Shown here in pieces: positions 31,451 to 42,900 of a stretch of 64,000 bases of DNA. The notes beneath the pieces are model-generated. The model made no database searches. It saw nothing but the letters and a program-made list of their open reading frames with translations, and had not been told where the DNA came from. Source of the DNA: Streptomyces sp. NBC_01255 (lineage in GTDB: Bacteria > Actinomycetota > Actinomycetes > Streptomycetales > Streptomycetaceae). Both the position numbers and the translations under genes were made by a program. The stretch lies in the NCBI RefSeq assembly GCF_036226445.1, contig NZ_CP108474.1, forward strand, positions 5,642,001 to 5,706,000, in the 5' to 3' direction. Position 1 is the stretch's first letter. Every line of letters begins with the position of its first letter.

Positions 31451-32923
31451 ATGTTTTCAGTTCGTGGGCGTGGCGCTGCCCGCCTGGCCGCCGCGACCCT
31501 GGTCTCCGGCCTTGTCGCGGCCGGTGCGATAGCGACCGCCGGTCCGGCGTTCGCCGATGAGCCCGCCCCGGGTACGGGCGGCGTCACGGCGAAGCTCGGC
31601 GGCCTGACCGAGGACGTCGCCGGCGTCGAGATCACCGAGAAGAACGGCGACAAGTGGCCGGTCCAGGGTGGTCTCTTCAAGATGGAGGTCGGTGGCGGAG
31701 GCACTCTCTTCACCTACTGCATCGACCTCCGCACCCCGGCGAAGCACGACTTCGACTACAAGGAAGTCGGCTGGGGCGAGTCCTCCCTGCACAACAACGA
31801 GAACGCGGGCAAGATCCTCTGGATCCTGGAGAACGCCTACCCGAAGTTCTCCGCCGAGACCCTCGGCGGCAAGGTCGGCGTCGACCTCTCCAAGAAGGAG
31901 GCCGCGGCCGGCACCCAGGCCGCGATCTGGACCCTCTCCGACGACGTCACCGCGACGCCGAAGGACGAGGACGCCAAGAAGCTGACCGAGTACCTGCTGA
32001 AGGAGGCCAAGCAGCTCGAGGAGCCCAAGGCTTCCCTGAGCCTGTCTCCCTCCTCCGTCGCGGGCAAGGCCGGTGAGCGCCTCGGCCCGATCACGGTCTC
32101 CACGAACTCCGAGATCGCCAAGGTCGCGGCCGCCCCCGGCGCCCCGGCCGGCGTCCAGGTCGTCGACAAGGACGGCAAGCCCGTCTCCGAGGCCAAGAAC
32201 GGCGACCAGGTCTTCTTCGACGTCCCCGCCGGCACCGCCGACGGCACCGCCGAGCTGACCGCCGAAGCCACCACCAAGGTTCCGCTGGGTCGCGCCTTCG
32301 TCTCCATCGACGGCCCCTCGCAGACCCTGATCCTGGCCGGCTCCAGCGACTCCACCGTCAACGCCAAGGCCTCCGCGACCTGGGCGAAGAAGGGTGCCGT
32401 CCCGGCCGTCACGGTCGCGAAGGACTGCGCCAAGGGCGGCCTGGAGATCATCGCCTCCAACGAGGGCGACGAGGCCTGGACCTTCGACCTGAAGGGCACC
32501 TCGTACACGATCGCCGCCGGTGAGACGAAGACCGTGACGGTCCCGCTCGCCGAGGACGAGGCGTACAAGTTCACGATCACCGGCCCGAACGGCTTCGAGG
32601 AGACCTTCGAGGGCGTCCTGGACTGCAAGACGGCCACCCCCGGCCCGCAGCCCTCGGAGACCACCCCCACCACGGAGCCGTCGGCCGAGCCCTCGGAGAC
32701 CCCCTCCACCCAGCCCTCGACGGAGACCCCGTCGGCCACTCCGTCGACCTCGGCCCCGGCCGGTGAGACCACCGGTACGACCGGCACCACCGGTGGCGGC
32801 GACCTCGCCGAGACCGGTAGCTCCAACGCGACCCCGATGATCGCCGGCATCGCCGCCGCGCTCGTCGTGATCGGTGGAGCCGCGGTGTTCATCCTTCGCA
32901 AGAAGAAGGCTGCCGGTCACTGA
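31451..32923 (+). CDS. Thioester-domain (TQXA) surface protein with LAXTG sorting signal
   Basis: A 490-residue protein. A signal peptide ends near GPAFA (about residue 36). A thioester domain follows: the Cys in FTYCIDL (about residue 94) and the Gln of GTQAAIW (about residue 157) are placed to form the internal thioester. Beta-rich repeats come next, then a Thr/Ser/Pro/Glu wall-spanning stretch (about 395-450). The sorting signal LAETG lies ahead of a membrane helix and the KKKAAGH tail. LAXTG suits a class E sortase. Thioester domains bind surfaces covalently. ATG 31451 has GGAGGGG upstream. Confidence 0.9.
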   Translation: MFSVRGRGAARLAAATLVSGLVAAGAIATAGPAFADEPAPGTGGVTAKLGGLTEDVAGVEITEKNGDKWPVQGGLFKMEVGGGGTLFTYCIDLRTPAKHDFDYKEVGWGESSLHNNENAGKILWILENAYPKFSAETLGGKVGVDLSKKEAAAGTQAAIWTLSDDVTATPKDEDAKKLTEYLLKEAKQLEEPKASLSLSPSSVAGKAGERLGPITVSTNSEIAKVAAAPGAPAGVQVVDKDGKPVSEAKNGDQVFFDVPAGTADGTAELTAEATTKVPLGRAFVSIDGPSQTLILAGSSDSTVNAKASATWAKKGAVPAVTVAKDCAKGGLEIIASNEGDEAWTFDLKGTSYTIAAGETKTVTVPLAEDEAYKFTITGPNGFEETFEGVLDCKTATPGPQPSETTPTTEPSAEPSETPSTQPSTETPSATPSTSAPAGETTGTTGTTGGGDLAETGSSNATPMIAGIAAALVVIGGAAVFILRKKKAAGH

Positions 32924-33264
32924 CGGTGACCTCCGGAGCCTGACCTCACGGAGTGATCCGCGTCACACGCGCTTCGCTCCGTGAAGCTCCGCACGGCCCC
33001 TGTACGGCCCCTGTACGGCCCTGGCTCGCATCCGCGTCCGGGGCCGTGCGGGGGCCGTCGCACGTCGGGGGTCCCCCCAGCCCCTCCAGGCACCCTTCCG
33101 GGGCCTCGCCCGAGCCGCTCCCGTACGCCCCGACCCGGCCCCGCCCCGCCCCCGTCCCGGTGCCCTCTCGACCCTCGCGCCGGTCATACCGGTTTCCGCC
33201 TGAGGGTGGCGGTCAGGCAAGATGGGGTGTATCTGCCCACTCACTCTTTGCCGGACGGTTTCTC
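32924..33264. other. 341-bp gap: terminator-like hairpin and tandem repeats
   Basis: It contains TCACGGAG/CTCCGTGA (32946-32953/32977-32984), which probably ends the surface-protein transcript, and a tandem TACGGCCCCTG repeat (about 33003-33024). The right part is the promoter region for ettA. No gene is supported. Confidence 0.5.
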
Positions 33265-34929
<1,665 letters not shown>

Positions 34930-34934
34930 GGTCA

Positions 34935-35360
34935 GTGACCAGGCACATCTACAGCTGTCCCCTGCGTTGGTCGGACATGGATGCCTTCGGGCACGTCAAC
35001 AACGTCGTCTTCCTGCGGTACCTGGAAGAGGCGCGAATCGACTTCATGTTCCGGCTGGCGCCGGGGGACGGTTCCCCCTCGTTCTCGGGCGGGTCCGTCG
35101 TGGCCCGGCACGAGATCGACTACAAGCGGCCTCTGGTCCACCGGCACGAGCCGGTGACCATCGAGTCGTGGGTCACGAAGATAGGCGCGGCGTCGCTGAC
35201 GATCGCGTACGAGGTCAAGGACGCGGACGTCGTGTACGTCCGGGCGTCCACGGTCGTCGTGCCCTTCGACCTGGAGGCTCAGCGCCCGCGGCGGATCACG
35301 GCCGAGGAGCGGAGCTTCCTGGAGGAGTACGTGGACGACGGGATGAACTCCGCCGCATGA
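34935..35360 (+). CDS. Acyl-CoA thioesterase, hotdog fold (4HBT)
   Basis: A 141-residue protein with WSDMDAFGHVNNVVFLRYLE near the N-terminus, the 4-hydroxybenzoyl-CoA thioesterase signature including the catalytic Asp and HVNN. The remaining single hotdog domain is of normal length. It starts at GTG 5 bp after the ettA stop and overlaps the next gene by ATGA. The physiological acyl-CoA is unknown. Confidence 0.9.
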   Translation: MTRHIYSCPLRWSDMDAFGHVNNVVFLRYLEEARIDFMFRLAPGDGSPSFSGGSVVARHEIDYKRPLVHRHEPVTIESWVTKIGAASLTIAYEVKDADVVYVRASTVVVPFDLEAQRPRRITAEERSFLEEYVDDGMNSAA

Positions 35361-36025
35361 CCGTCCTCGCTCCGCTGCACTTCGCCGACGCCCGGGAGGC
35401 GGCCGCTCTCGCCGCCTTCCTGGGCCGGCTGGTCCATTACGACCGGGCCGCGGCCGTCCGCCTCCAGGCGGGCGGCGGGGCGCTTGCCGTCTTCGGGCGG
35501 CCGGCGTCCTTCGAGGTGCTCGCGATCCGTACGGCCCGGCTCGTCGACGCCGTCGACCTGGACGTCACCGTCTCCGCCGGCGAGCTCCTCGAAGGCATCG
35601 AGGAGTCGGCCGGCAAGGCGGTCGTCCCGGACTCCGTCACCGGTCCGCCCTGGGCGGGCGTGCTGCCGCCCAGGGCCGGCTGGGAGCCGGTCGCCGGACT
35701 GCCCGGCGTCCCCGAGATGCGGGGAGCGGTCGCCGCGGCCGTCGCCGAGTTCCGGGCGCGTGACGAGGAGCTGCCGGAGGAGCGGCGGACCAGGGACGAG
35801 CGCGACCGCATCGGCCGCGACATCTGGTCCCGGACCCTCGGCACCACCGGACTGCCCCTGCGGGCCGTGCACGCCGCGCAGTCGCTGGGCTTCCTGCCGC
35901 CGGGGCAGGAGGACGCGCCGGTCGCGCTCTTCGCCTCCGGGCCGTGGCTCCGGCTGCGTACCCCGTACGGCTCGATCGCCCTCCGCACGGCGCCGATGTC
36001 CCTCATGGTCACCCCGGGCCGTTGA
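35357..36025 (+). CDS. Conserved hypothetical actinobacterial protein
   Basis: A 222-residue alpha/beta protein without signal peptide or membrane helix. It begins TVLAPLHFADAREAAALAAF and has a central RDEELPEERRTRDERDRIGRD stretch. No domain is recognised. The ATGA overlap with the thioesterase gene indicates co-translation, so it may act in the same pathway. Confidence 0.75.
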   Translation: MTVLAPLHFADAREAAALAAFLGRLVHYDRAAAVRLQAGGGALAVFGRPASFEVLAIRTARLVDAVDLDVTVSAGELLEGIEESAGKAVVPDSVTGPPWAGVLPPRAGWEPVAGLPGVPEMRGAVAAAVAEFRARDEELPEERRTRDERDRIGRDIWSRTLGTTGLPLRAVHAAQSLGFLPPGQEDAPVALFASGPWLRLRTPYGSIALRTAPMSLMVTPGR

Positions 36026-36062
36026 CGGACAGGCCCTAGCGAGGCCTCGGGTCCGCTTCGCG

Positions 36063-37034
36063 TCAGCGCTCCGCGTCGTCCGGCCACACCCCGATGTGGT
36101 CCTGCTCCAGCTCCAGCGCCACCCGGTGCTCCATCCCGAGCGCCTGCGTGTAGTCCGCCGGGAGCTGGAGCCGGCCCGCGCGGTCGAGCATCGCGTACTC
36201 CCGCGCCACCAGCGACTCCTTGCCCTGCTCGTCCACCTCGGTGCGGCGCAGCACCTCCGAGGAGGTGCGGCCGTCGCGGATGGCGACCGTGCGGCGGACC
36301 TCGGAGGCGACCGCCTGGTCGTGGGTGACGATGACGATCGTCGTGCCCAGTTCCTCGTTGGCGCGGCGGAAGGCCGCGAAGACCTGCTCGCCGGTGGCCG
36401 AGTCCAGCTCGCCGGTGGGCTCGTCGGCGAGCAGGACGGACGGGTTGTTGGCCAGGGCGACCGCGATCGCCACCCGCTGCTGCTGGCCGCCGGAGAGCTG
36501 GTGCGGGCGCCGGTCGCGGGCGTCCGCGATGCCCAGCATCGCGAGGAGCTCCTCGGCCCGCTCGGCCTTCCGCTTCGTCCGGCCCCGCAACTGCATCGGC
36601 AGCGCCACGTTCTGGGCGGCCGTCAGGTACGGGAGGAGGTTGCGGGCGGTCTGCTGCCAGACGAAGCCGACGACCTCGCGGCGGTAGCGCAGCCGCGCCT
36701 TGCCGTCCATCGCCAGCAGGTCGCAGCCCGCGACCCGGGCCGCGCCTGCCGTCGGCACGTCGAGGCCCGCGAGGATGTTCATCAGCGTCGACTTGCCGGA
36801 GCCCGAAGCGCCGACGAGGGCCATCAACTCGCCCTCCTTCACCAGGAGGTCGAGGCCCTGGAGCGCCTGCACCTCCACCCCGTCCGTGGTGAAGATCCGG
36901 ACGAGCCGGTCGCAGGCGATGAGCGCGTCGTGCCCGTACGAGGGCCGGTCGCGCCGCGCTGTCGCCCGCTGCTCCAGCTCCTCCAGGGTGGTGCCCGAAG
37001 GGGCGGTGGGGAGGGTCGTACCGGTCTTCGTCAT
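36063..37034 (-). CDS. ABC transporter ATP-binding protein (MacB/LolD type)
   Basis: A 323-residue protein with Walker A GASGSGKST, Q-loop FVWQQTARNLLP, signature LSGGQQQRVAIA, Walker B LLADEPTGELD and H-loop VTHD. It has extra N-terminal (about 40 residues) and C-terminal (about 60 residues) extensions compared with LolD. It belongs with the two FtsX-like permeases encoded just upstream; its ATG overlaps the stop of the first permease by ATGA. This makes an export or mechanotransmission pump; the substrate is unknown. Confidence 0.92.
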   Translation of the reverse strand: MTKTGTTLPTAPSGTTLEELEQRATARRDRPSYGHDALIACDRLVRIFTTDGVEVQALQGLDLLVKEGELMALVGASGSGKSTLMNILAGLDVPTAGAARVAGCDLLAMDGKARLRYRREVVGFVWQQTARNLLPYLTAAQNVALPMQLRGRTKRKAERAEELLAMLGIADARDRRPHQLSGGQQQRVAIAVALANNPSVLLADEPTGELDSATGEQVFAAFRRANEELGTTIVIVTHDQAVASEVRRTVAIRDGRTSSEVLRRTEVDEQGKESLVAREYAMLDRAGRLQLPADYTQALGMEHRVALELEQDHIGVWPDDAER

Positions 37035-39862
37035 CGTGCGTCTCCTGCCCTCAGTTCCTTGATCGAGCCCCTGCGCCCCGCCCGCCAGGCCTGCCCCGCC
37101 GCCGCCAGTCCCGTCAGGACGACGACGCCGAGCGCGGGCAGGACCAGGGACCAGGGGTCCGCCCGCAGCGGGGCGCTGTCCAGCGGGGCCAAGCCCGGTG
37201 CCGTCGCGAGCGCGAGGCGGAACAGGTCGATGCCCGGGGCGAGCAGCGGCACCGTCGCCCAGCCGACCAGCACGCCGCCGAGCGCGGCGAGGACCGCCTG
37301 CGGCAGCGCTTCGAGGCCGAGGAGCCTGCGCCCCTGCTTCCGGGTCAGGCCCATCGTCCGCAGTCGCGCGAGGAGCGTGGTCCGCTCCGGCGCGTTCTGC
37401 ATCAGGGAGAGCAGCACCGCCAGGGCCGCGTAGCCGGCGCCCGCGCCGATGGCCGCCGCGTAGAGTCGCTCGGCGCCCGACTGGAGCGGTGAAACGACGT
37501 AGGCGGAGCGCAGTTCGGTGCGGAGGGTCACGGTGAGGTCGTCGGACTTCGCCGTCTTCGCCGTCACGGCGGCGCGCAGGTCCGCTCCGCTCACCGAGGT
37601 TCCCGTGACGAGCAGCGCGGTGGGCTGCGTGCGGGTCAGGCCGGCGGCGTCGACGAGCAGGAAGTCGGCGTCGGGCAGGGCCGGGGTGGTCGACCGGACG
37701 GCGACCACCTTCACCCGGAACACCCCGGACGCCGACATGATCTGCTGCGGTTCGCTGCCGAGCCGCTCGGCGACCGAGGGCGAGGCGATCGCGGGCAGCA
37801 CCCGATCGGTGTCCGCCACGGCGTCCTTGTCGCCCGCCCCGGTCCACGCGAGCAGCGAGGCCGGGAACGGGCCGAAGCCGGTCCGGTCCGCGAGACGGGT
37901 GTACGAGCCGGGCTCGACGCCCACGAGCGGCGCGTTCATCGGCTGGGCGGAGGCGCCCTGGTAGGACGGCAGAGCCACCCCGTACTCGACCTGGACGGCG
38001 GCCAGGTCCCGCACGCCCGCCGTGCCGCGCACCGATTCGGCGAGCCCGGCCGGCAGCGGTGTCCACTCCACGGATCCGTCGACTCGGGCGTCCGCGCCGG
38101 TCGCGAGGAGCGCGGCCCGGTCGCGGGCGTCGGCGACCCCGGCGAGGACCGAGCCGCCGAACGCGGCCGTGGTCAGCGCGAGGACCAGCGCGAGGAGCGG
38201 CAGGGCACCTGTCGAGGATGAGCGTCCGGCCCTGGCCAGGGCCAGCGGGCCGACCGCCCCGCGCAGTCGGCGGGCGGGCCGGGCCAGCCACCGCAGCGGC
38301 AGCGGATAGATCCGTACGAGGACGAGCGCGGCGATCAAGCCGACGAGCACCGGCGCGGCGCTCACGAGGTGGTTCCCGGAGTCGCCGGTGCCGCGCAGCC
38401 GCAGCGAGGCGACGGCGCCCACGGCGAGGACGAGCAGGGTGAGTTCGGCGACCGTGCGGCGGCGGGAGGGCCGGGCGGTGAGCAGGTCGTCGCGGCCGCC
38501 GTGCAGGCGCGGGCGGCGGTGCAGGACGACCGCCCGCAGCGGCAGGACCAGCATCGCGAGGGCCGTGACGAGGGCGGCGGCGAGGAGGGAGGGGGCGAGC
38601 GGGATGCCGACGGCGGTGCCGGGGGGTGCGCCCGCCGCTTCGGGCGCGCGCACCGTGACCACCGCCAGGACGAGGCCGAGCGCGGCGGCCGGTACGGCCA
38701 CCACCGCGGTCTCGCCGAGCAGCCGCAGCCCGATGCCGGTCAGCGAGCCGCCGCGCGAGCGCAGCAGGGCCAGTTCGCTGTCCCGGCGGGTGGCGAGGAG
38801 ACCGCCCGTCATCGCGAGGACGACGGCCGCGACCGCGCCGATCCCGAAGACGGCGACGGCCACGACCGGATCGATCGCCCCGCGCATCGAGACGTACGAG
38901 CCGACGATCGTGTCGAGTTCGGTGGTGAGGGTGCCGCTGGGCCCCGTGATCTCGCGCATCTCGACCAGGTCGGGGCCGCCGCCCACCGAGTCGAGCGCGG
39001 CGGCGAGCCGGTCGGCGTCCCGGGTGGTGAGGTGGTCCGCCGTGGGCATGAACTGCCAGTAGAGCTCCGGCTGTCCGGTGGTGGAGAGCAGCGCGGGCGC
39101 CGAGGCGGGGGAGAGGAGCAGGGCCCCCTGCCAGTACCGCTTCACGTCGATGCCTTCGACCGTGCCGAGCGACGGCGTGTGCAGCAGCGGGTCCACCGCC
39201 CAGTACGCGGACCGGGGGCTTCGCGGATCGACGATGCCGGTGACCGTGACGGCGATCGGCTCCGCGCTGGTCCCGCCTGGCACGTGCACGACCGAACCCG
39301 GCTTGATGTTCAGGGACGTGGCGGTCGCGGAGGTGACGACCGCCTCCGGGTCGCTGGTGCCGCCGGCGGGCAGGCGGCCCTTGCGTACGGTCGTGTGAGC
39401 GGGCAGGCCGGACGGGGCAGCGAGGACGAGCTCGGGGGGGAGGCCGTCGGGCCGGGCCAGCCACCGGTCGAGCCCCGCGACCCGCTTCACCGTACGGACA
39501 CCGTGGACGGTCTGCTTCGGGTCGGTCCGCAGCGGTTCGGGGAACAATGCGCGCAGGCGGTCCTGCCTGTCCCTCATGACGGGGGCGAGCAGGTCCGCCT
39601 CGCGTTCGGCCTCCGCCCGGCTGGTGCCGAGTGGTTCGGCGGTCAGCTGGAGGACGCTGTTGCGGGGCTGGGCGGTCTCGATGTCGTGGCGCAGGCCTTC
39701 CGTCTCGTACGCGTCGACGGCTCGCGGGAGCGCGGCGGCGAGGTAGACGGTGACCAGGACGAGGAGGGCGAGCGCGAAGGCGGCCCGGGGCGCGGTCCGC
39801 AGCCGGGTCCGCACCCAGGGCGCCACGGCGCGGCGGGGCTTGTCGGACCGGGTCCGGGGCAT
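37031..39862 (-). CDS. FtsX-like ABC transporter permease
   Basis: A protein of about 943 residues with a TM helix near the N-terminus, a large extracytoplasmic domain, and two FtsX-type four-helix bundles (for example VAVAVFGIGAVAAVVLAMTGG and the last 100 residues). ATG 39860-39862 is favoured because AAGGAG lies 9 bases upstream; ATG 39908-39910, overlapping the upstream stop as TGATG, is the alternative. It probably pairs with the other permease and the ATPase. Confidence 0.88.
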   Translation of the reverse strand: MPRTRSDKPRRAVAPWVRTRLRTAPRAAFALALLVLVTVYLAAALPRAVDAYETEGLRHDIETAQPRNSVLQLTAEPLGTSRAEAEREADLLAPVMRDRQDRLRALFPEPLRTDPKQTVHGVRTVKRVAGLDRWLARPDGLPPELVLAAPSGLPAHTTVRKGRLPAGGTSDPEAVVTSATATSLNIKPGSVVHVPGGTSAEPIAVTVTGIVDPRSPRSAYWAVDPLLHTPSLGTVEGIDVKRYWQGALLLSPASAPALLSTTGQPELYWQFMPTADHLTTRDADRLAAALDSVGGGPDLVEMREITGPSGTLTTELDTIVGSYVSMRGAIDPVVAVAVFGIGAVAAVVLAMTGGLLATRRDSELALLRSRGGSLTGIGLRLLGETAVVAVPAAALGLVLAVVTVRAPEAAGAPPGTAVGIPLAPSLLAAALVTALAMLVLPLRAVVLHRRPRLHGGRDDLLTARPSRRRTVAELTLLVLAVGAVASLRLRGTGDSGNHLVSAAPVLVGLIAALVLVRIYPLPLRWLARPARRLRGAVGPLALARAGRSSSTGALPLLALVLALTTAAFGGSVLAGVADARDRAALLATGADARVDGSVEWTPLPAGLAESVRGTAGVRDLAAVQVEYGVALPSYQGASAQPMNAPLVGVEPGSYTRLADRTGFGPFPASLLAWTGAGDKDAVADTDRVLPAIASPSVAERLGSEPQQIMSASGVFRVKVVAVRSTTPALPDADFLLVDAAGLTRTQPTALLVTGTSVSGADLRAAVTAKTAKSDDLTVTLRTELRSAYVVSPLQSGAERLYAAAIGAGAGYAALAVLLSLMQNAPERTTLLARLRTMGLTRKQGRRLLGLEALPQAVLAALGGVLVGWATVPLLAPGIDLFRLALATAPGLAPLDSAPLRADPWSLVLPALGVVVLTGLAAAGQAWRAGRRGSIKELRAGDAR

Positions 39863-39909
39863 GTCGGTGTTCTCCTTCTGCTGCCTGTTCTCCCTGCGTG
39901 CGGCGGTCA

Positions 39910-42900
39910 TCAGCGCTCCCCCTGGTGGCGCAGGGTCACGACCGGGTCGGTGCGGCGCAGCGCGATCACCGCGACGATCGCCAGCGGCAGTGCGGCGACC
40001 CCGGCGAGCAGCAGTGCCACCTGGCCGAGGGGCAGTTCCACCAGGACCGGGGGGACGGGCCGGGTGGCCTGGCCGGTGAGGACGATGAGCGGGATGACGG
40101 CCCGGGCCAGGACCGTGCCGAGCCCGACGCCCACGGCGAGGCCGACGGCGATGAGGATGCCCTGTTCGGCGGCGATCAGCCGGGCGAGGCGGCGCCGCGG
40201 GGTGCCGAGCGCCCGCAGTACCCCGAACTCGGCGGACCGTTCCCGCATCGACCCGGCCGAGCCGACCGCGAAGCCGACCGCGGCGAGTGCCGCCGCGGCG
40301 ACCGCCACCGCCATCAGGGCGGCGTTGGGGCCCGCGCCGAGCGGGTCGCCGAGCAGGGCGGCGGCGATCTCGTCGCGTACGAGGACCCGCTCCGGGTCCG
40401 CGTCGGGATCGGCCCGCAGGGCTGCGGCGACCTCGTCCGCCCGGCCGGGCGCGACGGACAGCCACCATTCGGTGGCCGCCACGGCCGCGGTCTGGTCGGT
40501 CGCGGTCTGATGGGTCGCCAGGTACTGGTTGACCGAGACCAGGTCGACGAGAACGGCGCCGCCGTCCTCGGGGGTGGCGGCGGGGGTCGCCGCGGAGACG
40601 TCCCGGGTGGCCGCGCCGGTGGTCGGCAGTTTCTCGACCACCCGGTCGATCGTGATGTCGGTCTGCTCGCCGCCGATGGTGATCTCGACCTTGTCGCCCG
40701 TCTTGGCGCCGGTCGCCGCCATGTACTCCTCGGTGGCCACGGCCGGCAGCCGGGCGGGCGCCTTCGGCCGGGGGGCGGTCAGCCGGACGGTGTACGCCTC
40801 GGTCCCCCAGTAGAGGAGGTCCCCCGGGTCCTTGCCGATGAGCGGGTACGAGACGGAGTACGGCGCCGGGCGGCCGCCGGGTCCGGCGGAGCCGGGACGG
40901 CCGGTCGCGGGGACGATGCCCTGCGGGTCGCCCAGCTGGGTCTGCTCGAAGGCGGAGGCCCAGGGGGCGAGGAGCTGCCCGGGGGAGTGCATCTGCTCGC
41001 TGCCGTCGGCGCGGACGGTGGCGAGCCGTTCGACGTGGAGGGTCTGCGTGTGCTTCGCTCCGTTGTCGATCTGCCCCGTGACCTCCAGGCCGGTGAGGAT
41101 GAGCCGGCCGACGGAGCCGCGGCCCCCGCCGGTGCCGGTCCCGGTGCCCGTGCCGGTGCCGGTGCCGGTGCCGGTCCCGGGACCCGCGGCCATGGCGCCG
41201 AGGTCGAGGGTCAGCCGGTGCGTGCGGCCGTCGGAGGGCAGCGGCCCCACGGCCTGCCAGTACGGGATGCCGTTCGAGTCCTCCAGGACGGCCGTGACCA
41301 GCGCCCCGGGCGAACGGGCCGGCGTGGTGTGGCGCAGGTCCACGGTGAGCGCCCGGGTACCGGCGGGCAGCGGGAGCCCGGGCCGGGTCCCGGCCCGTGG
41401 GGCGAGCGGAGCGAGGACGGCGGAGGCAGGGGCGCCGGCGAGGTCGGGGCGGAGCAGCAGCCCGCCCGCGGCCGTGCGGGTGTCCACGGCCAGGACGGTC
41501 GCGCTCTTCCCGTTCACGTCCATCGAGGTGCGGTACACGGGGGCCACGGCCGTGACTCCCGGCATGGCGGCCAGGCGCTCGGTCTGCATCGGTTCGCCGG
41601 AACCGGTGCCGAGGACGCGGACGGCGGCGCCGACCCGGAAGTCGGCCTGGTCCCGCTGCGAACGCTCCCACGAGCCGCTCTGCCCGATGGCCAGCATGCC
41701 CATCGCCACGGCGAGGACGAGGAGGAGGACGGGGCCCGCGCCGCGCAGCGGCCGGCGGCTGAACTGCCAGCCGGCGAGCGCGGCGGAGAGACCGCGCCCG
41801 CGCGCCGCGCGCCGCTCGGCCAGCCTGGCGGCGGGCGGCAGCAGACGCAGGGTCAGGACGGTCCCGGCGAGCAGGGCGAGGGCGGGCGCGGCGACGAGCA
41901 CGGGGTCCACGGAGGCCCCGCCGCCGGCGGCGCTCGCGGCGGCGGGCCGCTGCAACTGCCAGTAGGCGACGGCGGCGACGGCGAGCAGCCCGATGTCCGC
42001 CCCGGCCCGTACGGGAGCGGGCAGGGTGCCCGAGCGGGTCTTGCGCAGGGAGACGGCGGCACCGTCCCCGGCGGCGAGCGCGGGAGCCACGACGGCCGCC
42101 GCGCAGCACAGCGCCACCGCGGCGGCGGCCGACCAGACCTGGAGGGACGGCGTCGTGTCGAGCCGTACCCCGAGCGAGGAGAGCGCGGACCGCTCGGTGA
42201 AGAGCCGGGTCAGCGGACCGGTCAGGAGCGGGGCGGCGATCGCCGCGGGCAGCGCGAGCAGCAGCGCCTCGGTGGCCGCGAGCCCGGTGATCCGGCGCCG
42301 CGAACCGCCGCGGGCCCGCAGCAGCGCCGTCTCCCCGGAGCGCTCGGTGCTGAGCAGCCGGGCGACGAGCAGCAGGGCGTACCCGGCGAGCAGCACCAGC
42401 TGCACGGCCACGATCAGGAGGGTCGAGCGGGAGACGACGAGGGCCCGCTGGGTCTGTTCCAGGACGGCCGGGAGCGCGGTGGACGCGGAGACCGTCGTCC
42501 CGAACCGGTCGGTGGCGGCGGCCAGCTGCTTCGGCCCCGCGGCCGCCGAGTCGCGGAGGTCGTCCATCCGGTCGGTCGTGAGCCCGCTGAAGTCGGCGGT
42601 ACCGAGCCAGGACGTGTCCCCGGCGCTGATCGCCCCGGAGGCGGGGACGGCCGGGGCGACGAAGAGCGGTCCGTACGTGGTGAACGCGACCGACCGCACA
42701 CCGCGGCCACCGGCCGGGTCGAGCTGCCAGTACGGATCGGCGGTGTCGACGGGCCGGTAGACGCCGGTGATCCGGGTCTTCACCCGCTCGCCGTCGATCC
42801 GGTCGTCGAGCGTGAGCACGGTCCCGGGTGTGACCCGGAGCCGCCGGGCGGCCTCCTCGGGGATCGCCGTCTCGACCACACCGTCCGTGCGGGCGGCCGA

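Noticed and set aside
31457..32920. 487-codon frame antisense to the TQXA surface protein
   Set aside because: Shadow of a signal-peptide and LAXTG-bearing gene with good start site.
37031..42109. A 1692-codon minus-strand frame spanning two permease genes
   Set aside because: It joins the real first permease to an upstream stretch that is an alternative frame of the second permease; the real boundary is the TGATG overlap near 39910.
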